Positions 1-12,602 of a stretch of DNA of 64,000 bases are shown piece after piece. Where the stretch lies: positions 372,001-436,000 of the forward strand of contig CADCXD010000001.1 of NCBI GenBank assembly GCA_902806575.1, given 5' to 3'. This stretch comes from Jackrogersella multiformis. Lineage: Eukaryota; Ascomycota; Sordariomycetes; Xylariales; Hypoxylaceae. The notes below the pieces were generated by a model. It did not search any database and was not told the origin of the DNA. It worked only from the letters and a program-made list of their open reading frames with translations. A program made the position numbers and the translations under genes. Position 1 is the first letter of the stretch, and the number at the start of each line of letters is the position of its first letter.

Positions 1-103
1 CTTAACGTAGTAACATACATATCATACATTGATGCTAAGCCATCATCAACCCGCACTCCTCATCACCCATCCACAATCCTCCACCTTACTACCTAGGTAC
101 CCA

Positions 104-1659
104 TCAAAACCACCCACCCCCACCCCCCGCAGCCCGTCCCATAAAGAAGGTCTTCAGCGGGCCCGCCGCGTTAACCGCGGCGAGCCCCAGGCTCCTCAGC
201 GGGACCAGCGGGCCGGCGGCGACGGAGTACAGCTTGTGCAGCTTATCGCAAACGCCGAGCAGGAGGTGGTTGGGGGCGTAGCGCTCGGCGTTGTAGGGCT
301 CGAGGGCGGCGCGCGCGCCGATGTCCTGGCCGTGGGCGGCGGCGAAGGCGATGGTGCGGGCGAGGCTCTCGGCGTCGGCCTGGCCCTGGTTGAGGCCCTG
401 GCCGGCGAGCGGGTGGACCGTGTGCGCGGCGTCGCCGGCCAGCGCCACGCGCTCGCCCACGTACGTGTCCGCGTGCCGCAGCCGCAGCGGGAACGACGCC
501 GCGGTGCCGTCCTGCACGCCCGTCGCCGCCTGCGGCACGGCGCGCGCGTCGACCCGCGTGTGCTGCAGCCGCCACGCCAGCTCGTCTTCCTGGCCGGACG
601 CCAGCGTGTGCATGAAGGCGAGGTCGGCGGGGCCGAGGCGGAAGGCCGCGTTGACGAGCGCGACGAAGTCCCTGGCGGATAGGCTCTTCAGCAGCGCGGC
701 GTTCGGCGGCGTTGTGGACCACACGAGCGTGGCGCGGTTGCCCGGCAGGGGCAGCATGGCGACGGGCCCGGTGGGGAGGAATCGCTGGTACGCGGTCTTC
801 GCGGCGTCTCCGCCCCAGCCCGGCCCTTCGAGCTCGAGCGTCGCCACCACGCCGTGGCGGTCGTAGTCCCACCCTCGGCTCTCGATCCCGGCGAACGCGC
901 GCACGGGGCTGTTGGCCCCGTCGGCGCCCACGAGCAGCCGCGCCGTCAGCTGCTTCCCGCCGGCGAGGTGCACGACGGGCCACTCTCGCAAATCCAGATC
1001 CTCCGTCTCCTCGCCCATCGCGATGCTCTCCACCCTCGCGCCGTCGAACACCTGCACGCCGCCCAGCTCCTGCAGCCTGCGCAGCAGCGCGGACGTCAGG
1101 TTCAGGTTCTCGGTCATGTACGCGATAGTGTTCCCGCCCTCGGCGCCGAGCGGCCACTCGAACTCGATCCTGGCGTCGGTGACGCCGTCCCAGACCTGCA
1201 TCCCGTGGTAGGGCTGGACGCGGGCGCGGTCGACGTGGGCCCAGGCGCCGACGCGGTCGAGGAAGCGCGCGGACGCGGGCGTCAGGGAGCTGCACCGGTT
1301 GGAGAAGCGGTCGGGCGGCATCTTCCACGCGCGGACCTTGCGCAGGTCCTGGGCTTCGACGAGGGCGACGCGGAGGCCCGAGGTCGCGGGGTTCGATCCT
1401 GCGGACGCGATGTTAGCTCGTGCGGCGGCATTGGCTTAGACGGGGGGGGGGGGTGAGATGTACTAAGCGCGGTGAGCAGGCTTAGACCGGCGGGACCGCC
1501 GCCCACGCACACGACATCGTAGATATCCGGTTCTTGGGGGCTGGCGCTGGCGCTGGCGTAGGACCTGGATAGTCGGGGTAGGAGTCGGCGGCTACAGCTT
1601 CGACATAAATTCGAGAGAGGCCTTCGTAGTTGTCGGCTTGGTAGAACGACGAAATCCAT
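104..1659 (-). CDS. COQ6: Ubiquinone biosynthesis FAD monooxygenase Coq6, mitochondrial
   Basis: Flavoprotein hydroxylase that adds a ring hydroxyl in coenzyme Q synthesis, at the matrix face of the inner mitochondrial membrane. Two exons: 1659..1464 and 1398..104. The 65-bp intron has a GTACAT donor, a CTAAC branch site and a GCAG acceptor. The product is 496 aa, normal for the family. The start is the ATG of MDFVV, followed by an Arg/Ser-rich presequence of about 40 residues that looks mitochondrial. FAD-binding motifs: GGGPAG near residues 53-58, GADG near 223-226 and GDAAH near 387-391, followed by HPLAGQGLN. The segment KMPPDRFSNRCSSL is characteristic of Coq6. The intron carries a run of 12 G (+ strand, 1442-1453). 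Codon third positions are very GC-rich compared with genes further right. Confidence 0.95.
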
Positions 1660-2166
1660 TTTGATCGAATGCCCGCACCTCAAAAGATGTCGAGTATAGA
1701 ACGATGATCGTCACTTTTAAGAGGGTGGGAGCTTTGACATGGGTACCTAGGTACCTACCTAGTGTAGTACAGCAGGGATGATATCAGCCGAAGTTTTACC
1801 AACCGTATAAGTATAAATTTACATCAGGGTACTTACATGTGAAGCCTCCTTTTAGGTATTCGCTCTAGATAAGCATGGAACATTTTATACAAGGAACTAG
1901 GCAAGTATATCAATAACAGTCTGATAATTATCCTACTCCCTACCTATCACTGCCGACCCTATAGCGAACATAATGTATGTTACACGCGAATACAAGCCTC
2001 CGTAATTCCAAACCAGTCTGAGCAGGAAGAATATAGATGGATGACAAGAAAACACCCTAGCCAGGCCCCCCTATTTGATGAAAAGACTATCACAAGCCCC
2101 TCGGCACTCCTGCGATATACCCGTTGGTAGCTCAGGTGGATAACATCATATCATATCATATTCATC
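1660..2166. other. Intergenic spacer, COQ6 promoter side
   Basis: AT-rich gap between the 5' end of COQ6 and the 3' end of the eisosome gene. It holds a copy of the palindromic TACCTAGGTACC motif near 1742-1762. No gene or RNA was recognised. Confidence 0.5.
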
Positions 2167-3478
2167 TTAAGCTCGTCCCGCGTCGTGGTCGCTATAAACC
2201 GAAGTCGGCACGGGGCTCAATGGCACCTCTCGCGCTCCTGCGTTCTCGTCGTCAGCAGACGAGCGATGAACGGCACTAGTCACGGCGGGCGCCTCACCTC
2301 CGTCTCCCCTGCCGCTGGTGCCGGGAACAGCACCGCCGACGCCCGTCATCTCGTCGCCCCCTATCACGGAGTCGTAGCCGTCGGCGTTCTTCTCCCAGGT
2401 CTTGAGGTCGTCCTCGGCGTCGTTCAGAACCTGCCGCGCGGCGCCCCCGTTCTCGTAATGGCGTCTTCTGTCGCCGGGCGTGACGGGCGAGTCGTCTAGG
2501 AGCTCGAGCAGGCGCCGTCCGTGCTTGGCGAGGATGATCTGCTTCTCGGCGCGCTCGATGACGGCGAGGAACTCGGCATCGTAGGCTTCCTTCAGCTTGT
2601 TGCGGGTCTACTCGCAAGCGAACAAACATCGCATCAGTACGGCTCTCTTACCAATCACATGAAGGGTAAAATGTATGCATAAGCATAAGCATAACTATTA
2701 ACAGTGGTGACGTACGATATTCGTCAACTGGGCCTCAGCGACTAGGTTCTCGGCCTCGGCCCTGACGAGCTCCTGCTCGAGGATGACGAGGCGGGGGCTC
2801 TGGGGCTCCTTCAGCTTGAGCTTCTGTATCTCGTCGGCGATCTTGGCCTTGGCGTCGCGGCTGGGCTGGACGCTCTTCTCGGTGTTACGGATGGTCTTCA
2901 GGACGCCGCGCGCGTCGTCGAGGCCGTGGGCGTACGTCTCCTCCTGGGCGCCGAGCTCCGACAGCACGACGCCGACCTTGTCGCTGATGTCGGACACGCC
3001 CTCGTCGCCCGTCTGCTCGCCCCACTCCGACAGCTGCTTGGCGATGCTCTCGCGCTCGCGCCCCGCCGCCTCATGCGCCGATACCAGGTTATTCGACGAC
3101 TTGATCACCTGGTACAGCCGCCGCGACAGCTCCGGCTGGATCGACCCCCGCAGCGACGCGAACGAGAAGCCCTTGCGCTTCGTGGGCGCGGCGGGGGATG
3201 AGCCAGGGGCAGCACCCTTGTTGGAGCGGATGGAGAGCGAGCGGTTCCTGCGGCGGGCATCTGAGCGTTAGCCTATAATCGACTTCTTTGATAATACTAC
3301 AAGATGGGAGGAATGGGTGAATGGGTGAATAGGAGCCGGCTTCAGAGAAGGTTTACAGGTATGTTGACCCCGAGGATCGATTACTCCCTTGGCGGCTGAG
3401 CTGCGATACCCTCTCGAGCTCAGATACGCCTTTCGAATTGCTGCTGCTGAAGAATTGGAAATCCATCTTGACCTACAT
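2167..3478 (-). CDS. Eisosome core component, Pil1/Lsp1 family
   Basis: BAR-domain protein that assembles eisosomes, the furrow-shaped invaginations of the fungal plasma membrane. Proposed exons: 3478..3477 (the AT of the start codon), 3247..2716 and 2607..2167, giving 324 aa. Exon 2 begins with G and then reads NRSLSIRSNKGAAPGSSPAA, the usual N-terminus of this paralogue group. The only upstream AT followed by GT is at 3478, so the ATG appears to be split by a 229-bp intron (GTAGGT donor, CTAAC branch, GCAG acceptor). The second intron is 2608..2715 (GTACGT..GTAG). The core contains GRERESIAKQLSEW, QPSRDAKAKIADEIQKLK and LVRAEAENLVAEAQLTN. The acidic Ser/Gly-rich tail is variable. An alternative start at ATG 3467, using a GTAAAC donor, would add about 36 residues unlike the family. 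Confidence 0.85.
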
Positions 3479-4673
3479 GATGTGTTCAAGGTAGAATCAG
3501 GTGTATTGATTCGACCCTCTCTCTCTTTTGAGTATGACAACTGCGAACTAATTAGTTTGCTACTTCCATTCTCTCTCGTATCTTATTTTCGTCAAGTGCT
3601 TTCTTCATTTTCATATTTCCTGAATAGGCGGTTTCCTATTCTACTAATCTAGGTAGTCTCCTTAATGCCGGATGGCCCTCCCAACGTTATTTGCAGTAGG
3701 TAGCAGGAGGTCATTCTCGGTACCTATAGCTAGAAGGGCAGCACAAGGCTTACTACCTAAATATACCTTCATCTAATCAATGATAAGGAAACGTCAATTG
3801 AGCTTACAGAATACCTAGATAGTTCCTATTCCTAGCTACTAGTTATGCAAATCTTGGCTCTTAATGGGTAGTCCTAGTCGTTATTTCGGGTGGGCATCCG
3901 ACGTTACCTACATATGTATACGTGTGGGGCGTAATATATATGTATTCCGCAGATCAGGAAGACCCAAGATCGGGATTAGGTCGATATACTCGATATACTC
4001 GAACAGGGATTTGTGAAAGGGCAAACAAAGAGTCAGCGGTTAGTCAATTATATTGAAGTATTTAGGTATATAGGTATTTATTCGAGATGTCACGTATAAT
4101 AACTCAGAACCAATATTATAATATTGATTCAAGAAAAAAAAAAAACCGACCCCTCCTCTGCCATAACACCTTAAGCACACATCACATCACATCACGTTGC
4201 AAAAGGACATAATGTCTAAGCCTTAAAGACGGGAGATGACGACGAAGGGTGAGAATTATAGAACCATCATGACGTCATGTTTTGAGAATTGCCTTTTTAT
4301 ATTGGAGCTGTACTCGATGTAGCTAAGTTGATCCCCCGCTTGGTCCGAGCGCCAGTATTCCTTACAGGTACCTAGGTATGTATTAAACCTTGGAAGTCCT
4401 ATCTTGATCCTTTCAACTTGATCCTTTCAACTCATAATTCTATATCGTATGTCCAAACTCCCATTGAGAACTCATTAATCGTTCGAGTATTCCCTCGAAG
4501 AAACAAAAATATTAAAAATCCAGTATTAAATAGCCATATATGTTAAAAATCCCTTATATCCGGTCCGACCCTTTTTTCCCTTTCGTTTATGTTTGATATG
4601 TGTATTATAATATAGTGTAATGCAATGTGTTGTTGGTAGGTATTTCTAGTTGTCTCGGACGAATAGTCATTCT
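3479..4673. other. Intergenic region upstream of the eisosome gene
   Basis: AT-rich, with a CACAT tandem (4180-4196), an A-rich tract near 4134-4145 and TACCTAGGTA copies near 4370. No coding region was recognised. Confidence 0.4.
4268..4279. promoter_or_regulatory. CRE-like palindrome CATGACGTCATG
   Basis: A perfect 12-bp palindrome containing TGACGTCA, the consensus for bZIP factors of the ATF/CREB class. It lies about 800 bp upstream of the eisosome start and downstream of the His-rich gene. Whether it is used is unknown; an 8-mer of this type can occur by chance. Confidence 0.25.
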
Positions 4674-4931
4674 TCACCGGTAGTGAGTCTGGCTGGTCCT
4701 CTCGTAAACCACAGGGGTGCTGCGCCGGTAGCTGGTCGTGCTGACGCGGGGGCTTTGGTGGGTGTGCTGCGAGTGGTAGCTGACCCGCGGCGTGGAGGTG
4801 CTGTGGTGGTGGTGGTGCCGGGCTTGTCTCACGGGGATGTACTCTTCGTGGTAGTAGTACTTGCGCGAGGGCTCGGCTCGAAAACACATCGTGTCCTTGG
4901 TGGTGATGGTGGTTACGGAGAGGCTTTTCAT
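4674..4931 (-). CDS. Small His/Ser/Thr-rich protein of unknown function
   Basis: An 85-aa single-exon ORF with a true ATG. It has a short N-terminal Thr-rich segment, then MCFRAEPSRKYYYHEEYIP, a run of five His, and a C-terminal Ser/Arg/Tyr tail with repeated PRVS units. There is no signal peptide or membrane segment. I think similar short proteins with a KYYYHEEYIP core occur in other Sordariomycetes, but I cannot verify that here. The His run suggests metal binding or is simple low complexity. The upstream DNA is AT-rich and could carry a 5' UTR exon. The compositional order makes a real gene likely, but there is no family-level proof. Confidence 0.5.
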   Translation of the reverse strand: MKSLSVTTITTKDTMCFRAEPSRKYYYHEEYIPVRQARHHHHHSTSTPRVSYHSQHTHQSPRVSTTSYRRSTPVVYERTSQTHYR

Positions 4932-6550
4932 CTGTCCGTTTTGGATGTTGTTGGGTTATATGAGGTTCGAGCTTGATGGAAAGCTCGATGTAATAGGATT
5001 TGTCTCTGGCTCTCGAGGATGTGATATATTGAATATGATAGGTATTATTATACGGTGAGTTGAGTAAAAGTGAGATTGTTCTTATATAACTTGATCGAGA
5101 CTGGTTATAGCATTGGTATTAATAGGTAGAATGGATAGAATGAAGAATAAATAAATCGAATTGAGGAAGCGGAAGCCAGCTGGCTATTTATCTAACTCTC
5201 ATATGACCAAGGCTCAGCCTTGCTGACCCCGAAAACGTCACGAGGAGAGAGCTTCAGTGTAACGATGTCTTCGCTTACACGCCGAAGACACACATTCTGC
5301 CTAGGTACCTAAGGTAGATCATTGGTACCGGGGTGATCTCAAGGTCTTTGAAAGATCCTCGTTCCATGTTATAATCCCTGCAGCTGATATCAACCTACCT
5401 ACTGCTAGTGATGCTACCTACCTGCCTACCTACACTAGACCTAGCAGTAGTAATGCCAGGTAAAAATGCATAGAACACTGGTAGTACGAGAGCTGCATGA
5501 GCCTTGACTCCTTTGCGCCACACACGCAGCCTATCACGTAGATTCTAGAAACCTCGTCGTTGGAGAGCGGGAAGACGCCAAGAACTCCGTCACTCTGGTT
5601 CTATAACTTGTATTACAGCTCGCATTGCAACTTCGACCTGCGCTACTTGTCGACCTACACGAACGGGATGACCTAGTCGTGGCAACCTATAACACGAGAT
5701 GGCCTGTTACATCCCCATGCGGCCGGGCGATATGACATCCCGTCCGGTGTCTCTTGTGTCGAGTGTCAAAGGACGGGAGGTTTAACATTCTGCTGTGCAA
5801 TAAGGCATTTCGCGCTCATTGGCGACTCTCCACATCCACCGTGATACTTAACACCTAGCTACATATCTACCTACCAATGACAATTTGTTATACTCCGCCT
5901 CATGCATCCTTGCAGCTATATGAGCTATGTGTACCTACCTAAGCTTATGCATTTTGACAAATTTTCCTCTTATCAAAAAAAGAAAAGGAAAATAGTTTAC
6001 AGCTTGAGATCTGCTATGATGCTATACGCCGGCAGACCGGTTCTGCACTTTTGCTATTCCGTTCCGAAGTCGTCTTAGGGGTACGACTTATGATGTTGCA
6101 TCTACGTCAGCCCGCAGCATTAATCACAAGCCAGATGCCACCAGGCTAGTTTAGCTCCTTCGTATAGTACAATACCACCCTACCACCCTGCCTTCGAGGC
6201 TTAGGGCCCTTGGTCCCTGTCATGATCCAAATAGTTGGCGACGATATCTTGTTCTAATTGGGACCTTGGAAACATCAAGTATTTATGGAAATTGAGCAAT
6301 AGGCGCACGTCAGCGACTTTAAAGCTATCTAGTTCAGACCTCGCTTTTAGTGTTTGGTGACGATTGGCTTATTTTGAAAGATTTCAGTTCGCATTTTGTA
6401 TTCATTCATGCCGGACCTACGCCATAGGCTAGTCTAGAGATTTTCCAGGCCTCCCCTCCACCAAGCCATTCGGGAAAAAAAGAAAACCTGTAATGTACAT
6501 GCGCATATGTACCTACTTAGTCCCCCAAAACAAAGAACCAGATGCCCCCT
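4932..6550. other. Intergenic region
   Basis: About 1.6 kb with no coding region recognised. It holds scattered CCTACCTA/TACCTAGG motifs (for example 5300-5320 and 5390-5440) and AT-rich stretches. It is likely the promoter of the His-rich gene plus the 3' flank of OST1. Confidence 0.4.
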
Positions 6551-8162
6551 TTATTTCGTCGAGAACTTCACGTCCACCTTGGAGATCGCCCACATCCCAA
6601 CAAATACCGTCACCATGCTTGAGAGTATGATCAATGGCTTGCGAAGGCTGGCCGCCAACGAATAGTTGTAGGAGACGATCAGTTCGCGGTCTCGGAAGTC
6701 GTCCACCAAGTTCTTCGCTTTGATTGTTAGCACTGTGCGGCCGATAGTATCGAGATACGTTCTTTGCAGATCGACTGTAGCATCGGCGATAGATAATTCG
6801 GGGATCGTCGTGTAAAATCGAACGTTCCTATAGAATGTTAGAAGATGCCCAATAAGATAATTTCCAAGTTGCAAAGACACTCACTCAGCACCCTCTGGCA
6901 ACAATACGCGGACTTCAACCTGCTCGAACTGGATGCCTTCTGGCTGCTTAGGTCCCTCAATGAAAGGTACGTTCAATAAATAGCTGTCGCCAGACTTCTT
7001 TCGCAGAAAGTTCTTAGCATCCGCGTTCCAGCCAATAGTGAACGGATATTTCCAGCCGCCAAAAATTGGATACCGAGGTTTAAGCTCGAGAACAGCTTCC
7101 CTTCTGTTAGAGCGGAAGTGCGAGGTCGACACGTTGCCAATTACATCCGTGAAGTAAGCATCCTTGCTTCCAGCTCGGAGAGGGACCTTGAGTTCCTTCA
7201 GGGCGTAGGATTGAGGGTTGAAATATTGAGCCTGAGCCCATTTAACCCTGTTGAACTGGGAGGAGAGGTTCGCGCCATGGTTGTAAAGAGTGTATCGCTC
7301 TTCGAATGCGACATTTCCACCCCAGTGACTGACTTCGATATCGCGTTCATAAAGCGATACGTAGGTAACTGGTTTGGTGAACTCGTATCGTACCTTAGCT
7401 GCAGAGACGGCGCCGGACGGGACTTCGGGGAAAGGACCGTAGGTAAGCTTCGAACCTTGCTTCTGCGGGAATTCCTTGGTCTCGCCGCTACCAGCAATCT
7501 TGGTGTAGTCGGGGATATCAGAAGATGGGAGCTTGACTTCTGTCTTCTGCTTCAACGTGGGGTAGGCCGACAGACAATACGCGGAGAATTGGTAGACAAG
7601 GTATTGCTTCTCGGATTGATCAATCGCAGCTGGTAAGGGCGCGAATGTGTCAAGATAGTAGAACGAGATACCTAGGGTCTGTTGATCCTTGGCCGGCAAG
7701 GGGGAGGGTAGTCGAATGCGATAGTACTGGGTATTACTAATGCGATGCTCAGTTAGCAATAAGAATATGATAATCGAAGAATTAAAAGCATGTATGATGA
7801 TGTTCTCCTTACCTCGATTGGTCATACTCGACAGCTTCCACCACAAATCCCGTTACACTAGCATCTTTTCTATCCTTCACTTCTATTCCGCCGATTCTCT
7901 TCACCTGATCGCTAGTGAACGAGAGGAAGTATTCATCTTGAGGTTCTGGCGATACATTCTCGATTAAGACATTGATAGACTCCTTTGCGTAGTTCTTCTC
8001 TAGGGAGATGACATGTACCAGGTTGGCGTTCTTAAAGACCTGGGACGGCGTGAAGGTAGCTGGGAGGATGACCTTTGACGACGACGACTGAGTAGTGTTA
8101 GATGCGCCTAGAACCTGCGAAAGGAAAGAGAGGCAGGTAGCTGCCACTGCAGAGAACTTCAT
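6551..8162 (-). CDS. OST1: Oligosaccharyltransferase alpha subunit (ribophorin I)
   Basis: Subunit of the ER oligosaccharyltransferase complex that transfers the lipid-linked glycan to Asn in nascent proteins. Three exons: 8162..7813, 7736..6885 and 6827..6551. The introns are 76 and 57 bp, with GTAAGG/GTGAGT donors and a CTAAC branch in the first. The product is 492 aa, the usual fungal length. A signal peptide is visible at residues 1-20 (MKFSAVAATCLSFLSQVLGA), followed by the lumenal ribophorin domain with TYVSLYERDIEVSHWGGNVA and FTIGWNADAKNFL. One transmembrane segment lies near the C-terminus (LIILSSMVTVFVGMWAISKV). The sequence ends in a short lysine-containing tail. Confidence 0.95.
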
Positions 8163-10098
8163 GGCGAATAACGATCGAGTGAGCTACTCATGAAAGGATA
8201 ATAAAAAGAATTGAGTTGCGCGAACTCAACAACGCGAAATGATTAACGGTGTTGTATTCCGTAAGTCTTGTAAGTCTTGATTTCCAAGGTTATGACTTCC
8301 AAGGTTACGACTTAGACAGCTACGCTACATGTGGCTTCTCCAAAGATGGAGCTCTACCAAGACTGCTAGGTAAGGTAGGTACACCTTTCAAAAAGTTAGA
8401 GCTTACGTTGCCAATGGCCCAATGCGCGTCTAGCCCGGCATTGTGGAAGCATGTTAATCCGTTTTTCTGTATTGCGACCTTGTATAAAGCTAGCGCGAAT
8501 TTGGCTAGGTCAGTTCGGCAGGGTACGGCAACCCCATATTTTCGATGGGGCCGGTTATCTGGACATCTAAACGTCTAGGTTACCTAGGTAGATATCTGGA
8601 GCTGTCGCATTGTCGATGCTTACCTACCTAAAGTACCTACCTACATAATGTACATAAATTACCTACCTACATAGGTACCTAGGTAGCCTTGAAGGCTTTT
8701 GTACTTACGCATACCTAAGACGCCTAGGTAACTTCGGATAACACAATTAATCTTGCAGCTGTCGAAGCTCTCATGGAATTATATGTTTGTGTTAAAAGAC
8801 TCAATAACATAACATTACTATCGTATCATCACATCACATGTGATATTGCTAATGTACCGGACCGTATCTCTTAATCTTACTGATACAATCAACAAATCGC
8901 TCAAATCTCTCTACCACTTTATCTATCCCTGGTACATGGTACGTGAACCACCCCACGACGGCATAGTCCTATGGTTTGAAGGCGGGCATGACAAACCAAA
9001 CTTTCAATGTCGAATGCGGGGTGACAAGGGAGCAAGCTTCAGATTTAAATCTCAGCTTACACGGGTTTGGTACCTCTTATTTCTGGGTACCTACGGAGTT
9101 CCATTATGAAAAGTCCGCAGGTGTGTAAAATTTTGTGCCTCATGTACCTCTGTCTTACATCCGTGCATGGTATTACACAGGTACATACACCTGCACTCCT
9201 CCTCCCATCGTACCGAACGGACGGAGAGCGTCTATCTACTTAAGTACATTGGAAAGTGGGCACACCGCTGTTGTGACGTACCTAATACTTTGAAATACCT
9301 AGGTAGGCTCCTTTAATAGGTAGTTAGGAAGGCCAAGCGAAGGAGTGTATGGCAAATTGCTTGGAACGTTCAGCTCTGTAAAGAATGATCACATTTTGGT
9401 GGTATGGGTGTATGATCCACCACACAATGCACTACGTCAAATAACATAAGCTATGGGGTACATATGTACTTACAGTAATTGAGGCACGCCGGTACCTAGG
9501 TACGTTAGGTAGTAAGTAGGTACCTAGGTATCTTAGTGGGGTCTAGATCCCTCAAGCCAATAAAAGTTACTAGAATTGGTAATAAACCCTATCGAACTCA
9601 AATATGTGGGCCAATGATGGAGGGGCACTGTCGTCAACCTTAAATTCCCCTCACCATTCAAAAGACTTTCAAAAGACTTTAAGCTCCAGTACCACCTACC
9701 ACGCCGTCCTTCCTTTTTATTGCTGAGTCTTGCCCTACCCGTACTCTCGTCACATTATAATAATAAATTACCTACCTAGGTAGTACGTCAAAGCCCGGCT
9801 AAGCTGAGTAAGTTATTTTTTATCACCTCAGGTTATTTCGGAGTCCTCCTATTTGTCTAAGCTCCGAGACAACCTTGAAAACTTGCATTATCTATTTATT
9901 AGTAGCACATGGCATGACCGGGATTGTTTGCTCAACATATTTTCTTCCTTATATTCTATATTCTTTTCTCTAGGTGCTATATATTCGATTGCACACTAAC
10001 ATCCAGATTTTAGATCTTCGACCTAGTAAACGTCGCACATTATTCTATCGACATCTCTTGGATACTAGCAAAAGGAATATATCACTAAATCTATCAAA
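8163..10098. other. Intergenic region between OST1 and hexokinase
   Basis: A 1.9-kb divergent spacer. It contains many TACCTAGG/CCTACCTA copies (8578-8740, 9298, 9490-9535, 9770-9785) and a tandem CCAAGGTTA/TGACTT repeat at 8262-8310. No gene was recognised. It must contain the promoters of OST1 (-) and hexokinase (+). Confidence 0.45.
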
Positions 10099-12452
10099 AT
10101 GGTTGGTCTCGGTCCTCGAAAGCCACCATCCCGAAAGGGTATGTATCAGTCGAGTCTAGTCTCGTGGATTTCTTTTGTTTTCCAAGATCCGATGTAGAAG
10201 CTACGGTTTAGGTATTTCACTACAATGGATCCTCAACTAGGATATCCCTATCCCCTTTTCTTCCCCTTCGCTACCCATTGGACCTTCTTCCCCTGAAGAA
10301 TTATAACGGGTTGAAATCACGCGGTCGTTACACATAACATCAGATGTCTCTGAGCAGAGTTGCTCCTTCTACATATGGCAAACATTTACATCGGGATGGC
10401 TCGATACTTCGTAGAGACTTTTAGAGGTTTATTAAGCATATGGCCTATAAGCATTGTATGAGCATCTGATCTCAACATTGAAGCTCCATCATACACCATC
10501 ATACGCTCATCCCAGATGTCTAAGGCAACTTCACTTTTACTTTACTTCCTAAAAATTTCATTCTCTACCCTAACATACTAATTTTCAACTTTCCTCATAT
10601 TATTCGTTTGATTCAAGTTACTTATTATTACTACCTCAAAATCATCATGGAAGTTGGTCATAGGTCAAGTGCCCTTGGTCTTGTAACACGCCTTCATACA
10701 TATCATCACCATCACCATGGTGGTGTCAATGGTTCTTCCCACCTCTAGATCAGTGTGTCTATGGCTTGCTAATACTAATCGTTATAGGATCGATGGCCGA
10801 TGTGCCAAAGGATCTTCTCACCGAGATTAAAAAACTAGAAGATCTATTCGCTGTTGACACAGCTAAGCTCAAGGAAATTACCAAGCACTTCGTGTCTGAG
10901 CTTGAGAAGGGTAAGGATACCGTCTATTATTGTGACGAAAGTTGTACTAATAGCTCGATAGGCTTGAGTGTAGAAGGTGGTAGCATCGTAAGATCTAGAC
11001 TCAACATGTACATGGTTAGCAAACAAGCATAGCTAATTAAATAACGTGGTGTAGCCGATGAACCCAACTTGGGTTATGGATTTCCCAGATGGATCTGAGA
11101 CGGGGACCTATTTGGCTCTCGATATGGGCGGCACTAACTTGCGTGTTTGTGAGATAACCCTGACGGATAATAAGTCGGAGTTCGATATCATTCAGTCCAA
11201 GTACCGCATGCCTGAGGAGCTAAAGACGGGCGATTCCGAGGAACTTTGGGAATACATCGCCGATTGTTTGAAGCAATTCATCGAAACTCACCATGGTGAT
11301 GTTCCCGCATCCCAAGGAAAGATCCCGCTTGGTTTTACCTTCTCGTATCCCGCCACCCAGAACTACATCGATGAGGGTGTTCTACAGCGATGGACCAAGG
11401 GTTTTGATATCAATGGGGTCGAGGGCAAAAATGTCGTGCCGTTGCTGGAAGCTGCCTTAGACCAGCAGGTCAGTCATGCCAGGGAATAACCATTTTCAAA
11501 TTCAACGTTAACAATATTCTAGGGTGTTCCTATCAAAGTCTCGGCTCTGATCAATGATACTACTGGTACTCTCATTGCTTCAGCCTACACTGACCCAAAG
11601 ATGGCTATTGGATGTATTTTCGGAACGGGTTGTAACGCGGCGTACATGGAGAATTGCGGCTCCATCCCTAAGCTGGCTCACATGAACCTGGACCCGAGCT
11701 TGCCAATGGCCATCAACTGCGAGTGGGGTGCTTTCGATAACGAACACAAAGTCCTTCCGCGGACTCCCTACGATATCATCATCGACAAACAATCCCCTCG
11801 ACCGGGCCAGCAGGCCTTCGAGAAGTGCATTGCTGGTCTTTACCTCGGTGAAATCTTCCGACTGATCTTGGTTGATTTGCACGACAACAAGGATGTTCAC
11901 ATTTTTGAGGCACAGGACATTAAGTACCTTCGGAAGCCGTACACTCTTGATTCATCCTTCCTCTCAGCCATCGAAGAGTGAGTTATCACCTGAATACTGT
12001 CTGATAATGTTATGCTGACCCTTCGCAGTGACCCATTCGAGAACTTGCAAGAGACTGCAGACATATTCCAAGAAAAGCTCCACTTATCATGCACGCGCCC
12101 CGAGCTCGAGCTGATCCGCCGGGCTGCCGAGCTGATCGGCACACGTGCGGCTCGATTGTCAGCCTGCGGAGTTGCCGCTATCTGCACCAAGAAGAACCTC
12201 CAACCCTGCCACGTGGGTGCTGATGGTTCTGTATTCAACAAATACCCACATTTCAAGGCCCGAGGAGCACAGGCTCTCCGGGAGATTCTCGACTGGCCAG
12301 CTAAGAAGAACTCTAGGGAGGAAGACCCGGTTGAGATCCTCGCTGCCGAAGATGGAAGTGGTGTAGGTGCTGCTGTAATTGCTGCTCTTACACTCAAGAG
12401 AGTGCTGAAGGGCAACGTTGCTGGTATCCTGCACCCCGAGAACTTCGAATAA
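10099..12452 (+). CDS. Hexokinase
   Basis: ATP-dependent phosphorylation of glucose and other hexoses, the first step of glycolysis, in the cytosol. Six exons: 10099..10138, 10788..10910, 10962..10987, 11055..11468, 11523..11977 and 12029..12452, giving 493 aa. Intron 1 is long (649 bp, ACTAAT branch) and separates a 13-residue N-terminus (MVGLGPRKPPSRK). Exon 3 is a 26-nt microexon encoding LSVEGGSI. Phosphate-1 motif LALDMGGTNLR is at residues 83-93. The sugar-binding segment has LGFTFSYPATQ, then INDTTGTLIASAY and the phosphate-2 motif FGTGCNAAY. The C-terminal GSGVGAAVIAAL is the adenosine-binding region. The gene is convergent with RMT2, with 150 bp between the stop codons. Confidence 0.95.
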
Positions 12453-12602
12453 GTGGCGAAATCGTTCGAGGAGACAACGTAGCTCATCCACGAAAAAATG
12501 GCAATGTCCCCTAGAAGGTTAGACATAGAGAGGATTGTCCAGATATATCAGAAAAGCAATTGGTGTCTGGCTACGGGACTAGAAATAAGATGCGATACGG
12601 AG

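Noticed and set aside
29..1456. Several plus-strand frames of up to 217 codons over COQ6
   Set aside because: They are shadows of the high-GC COQ6 exon, with low-complexity Arg/Ala/Val content and no family signature.
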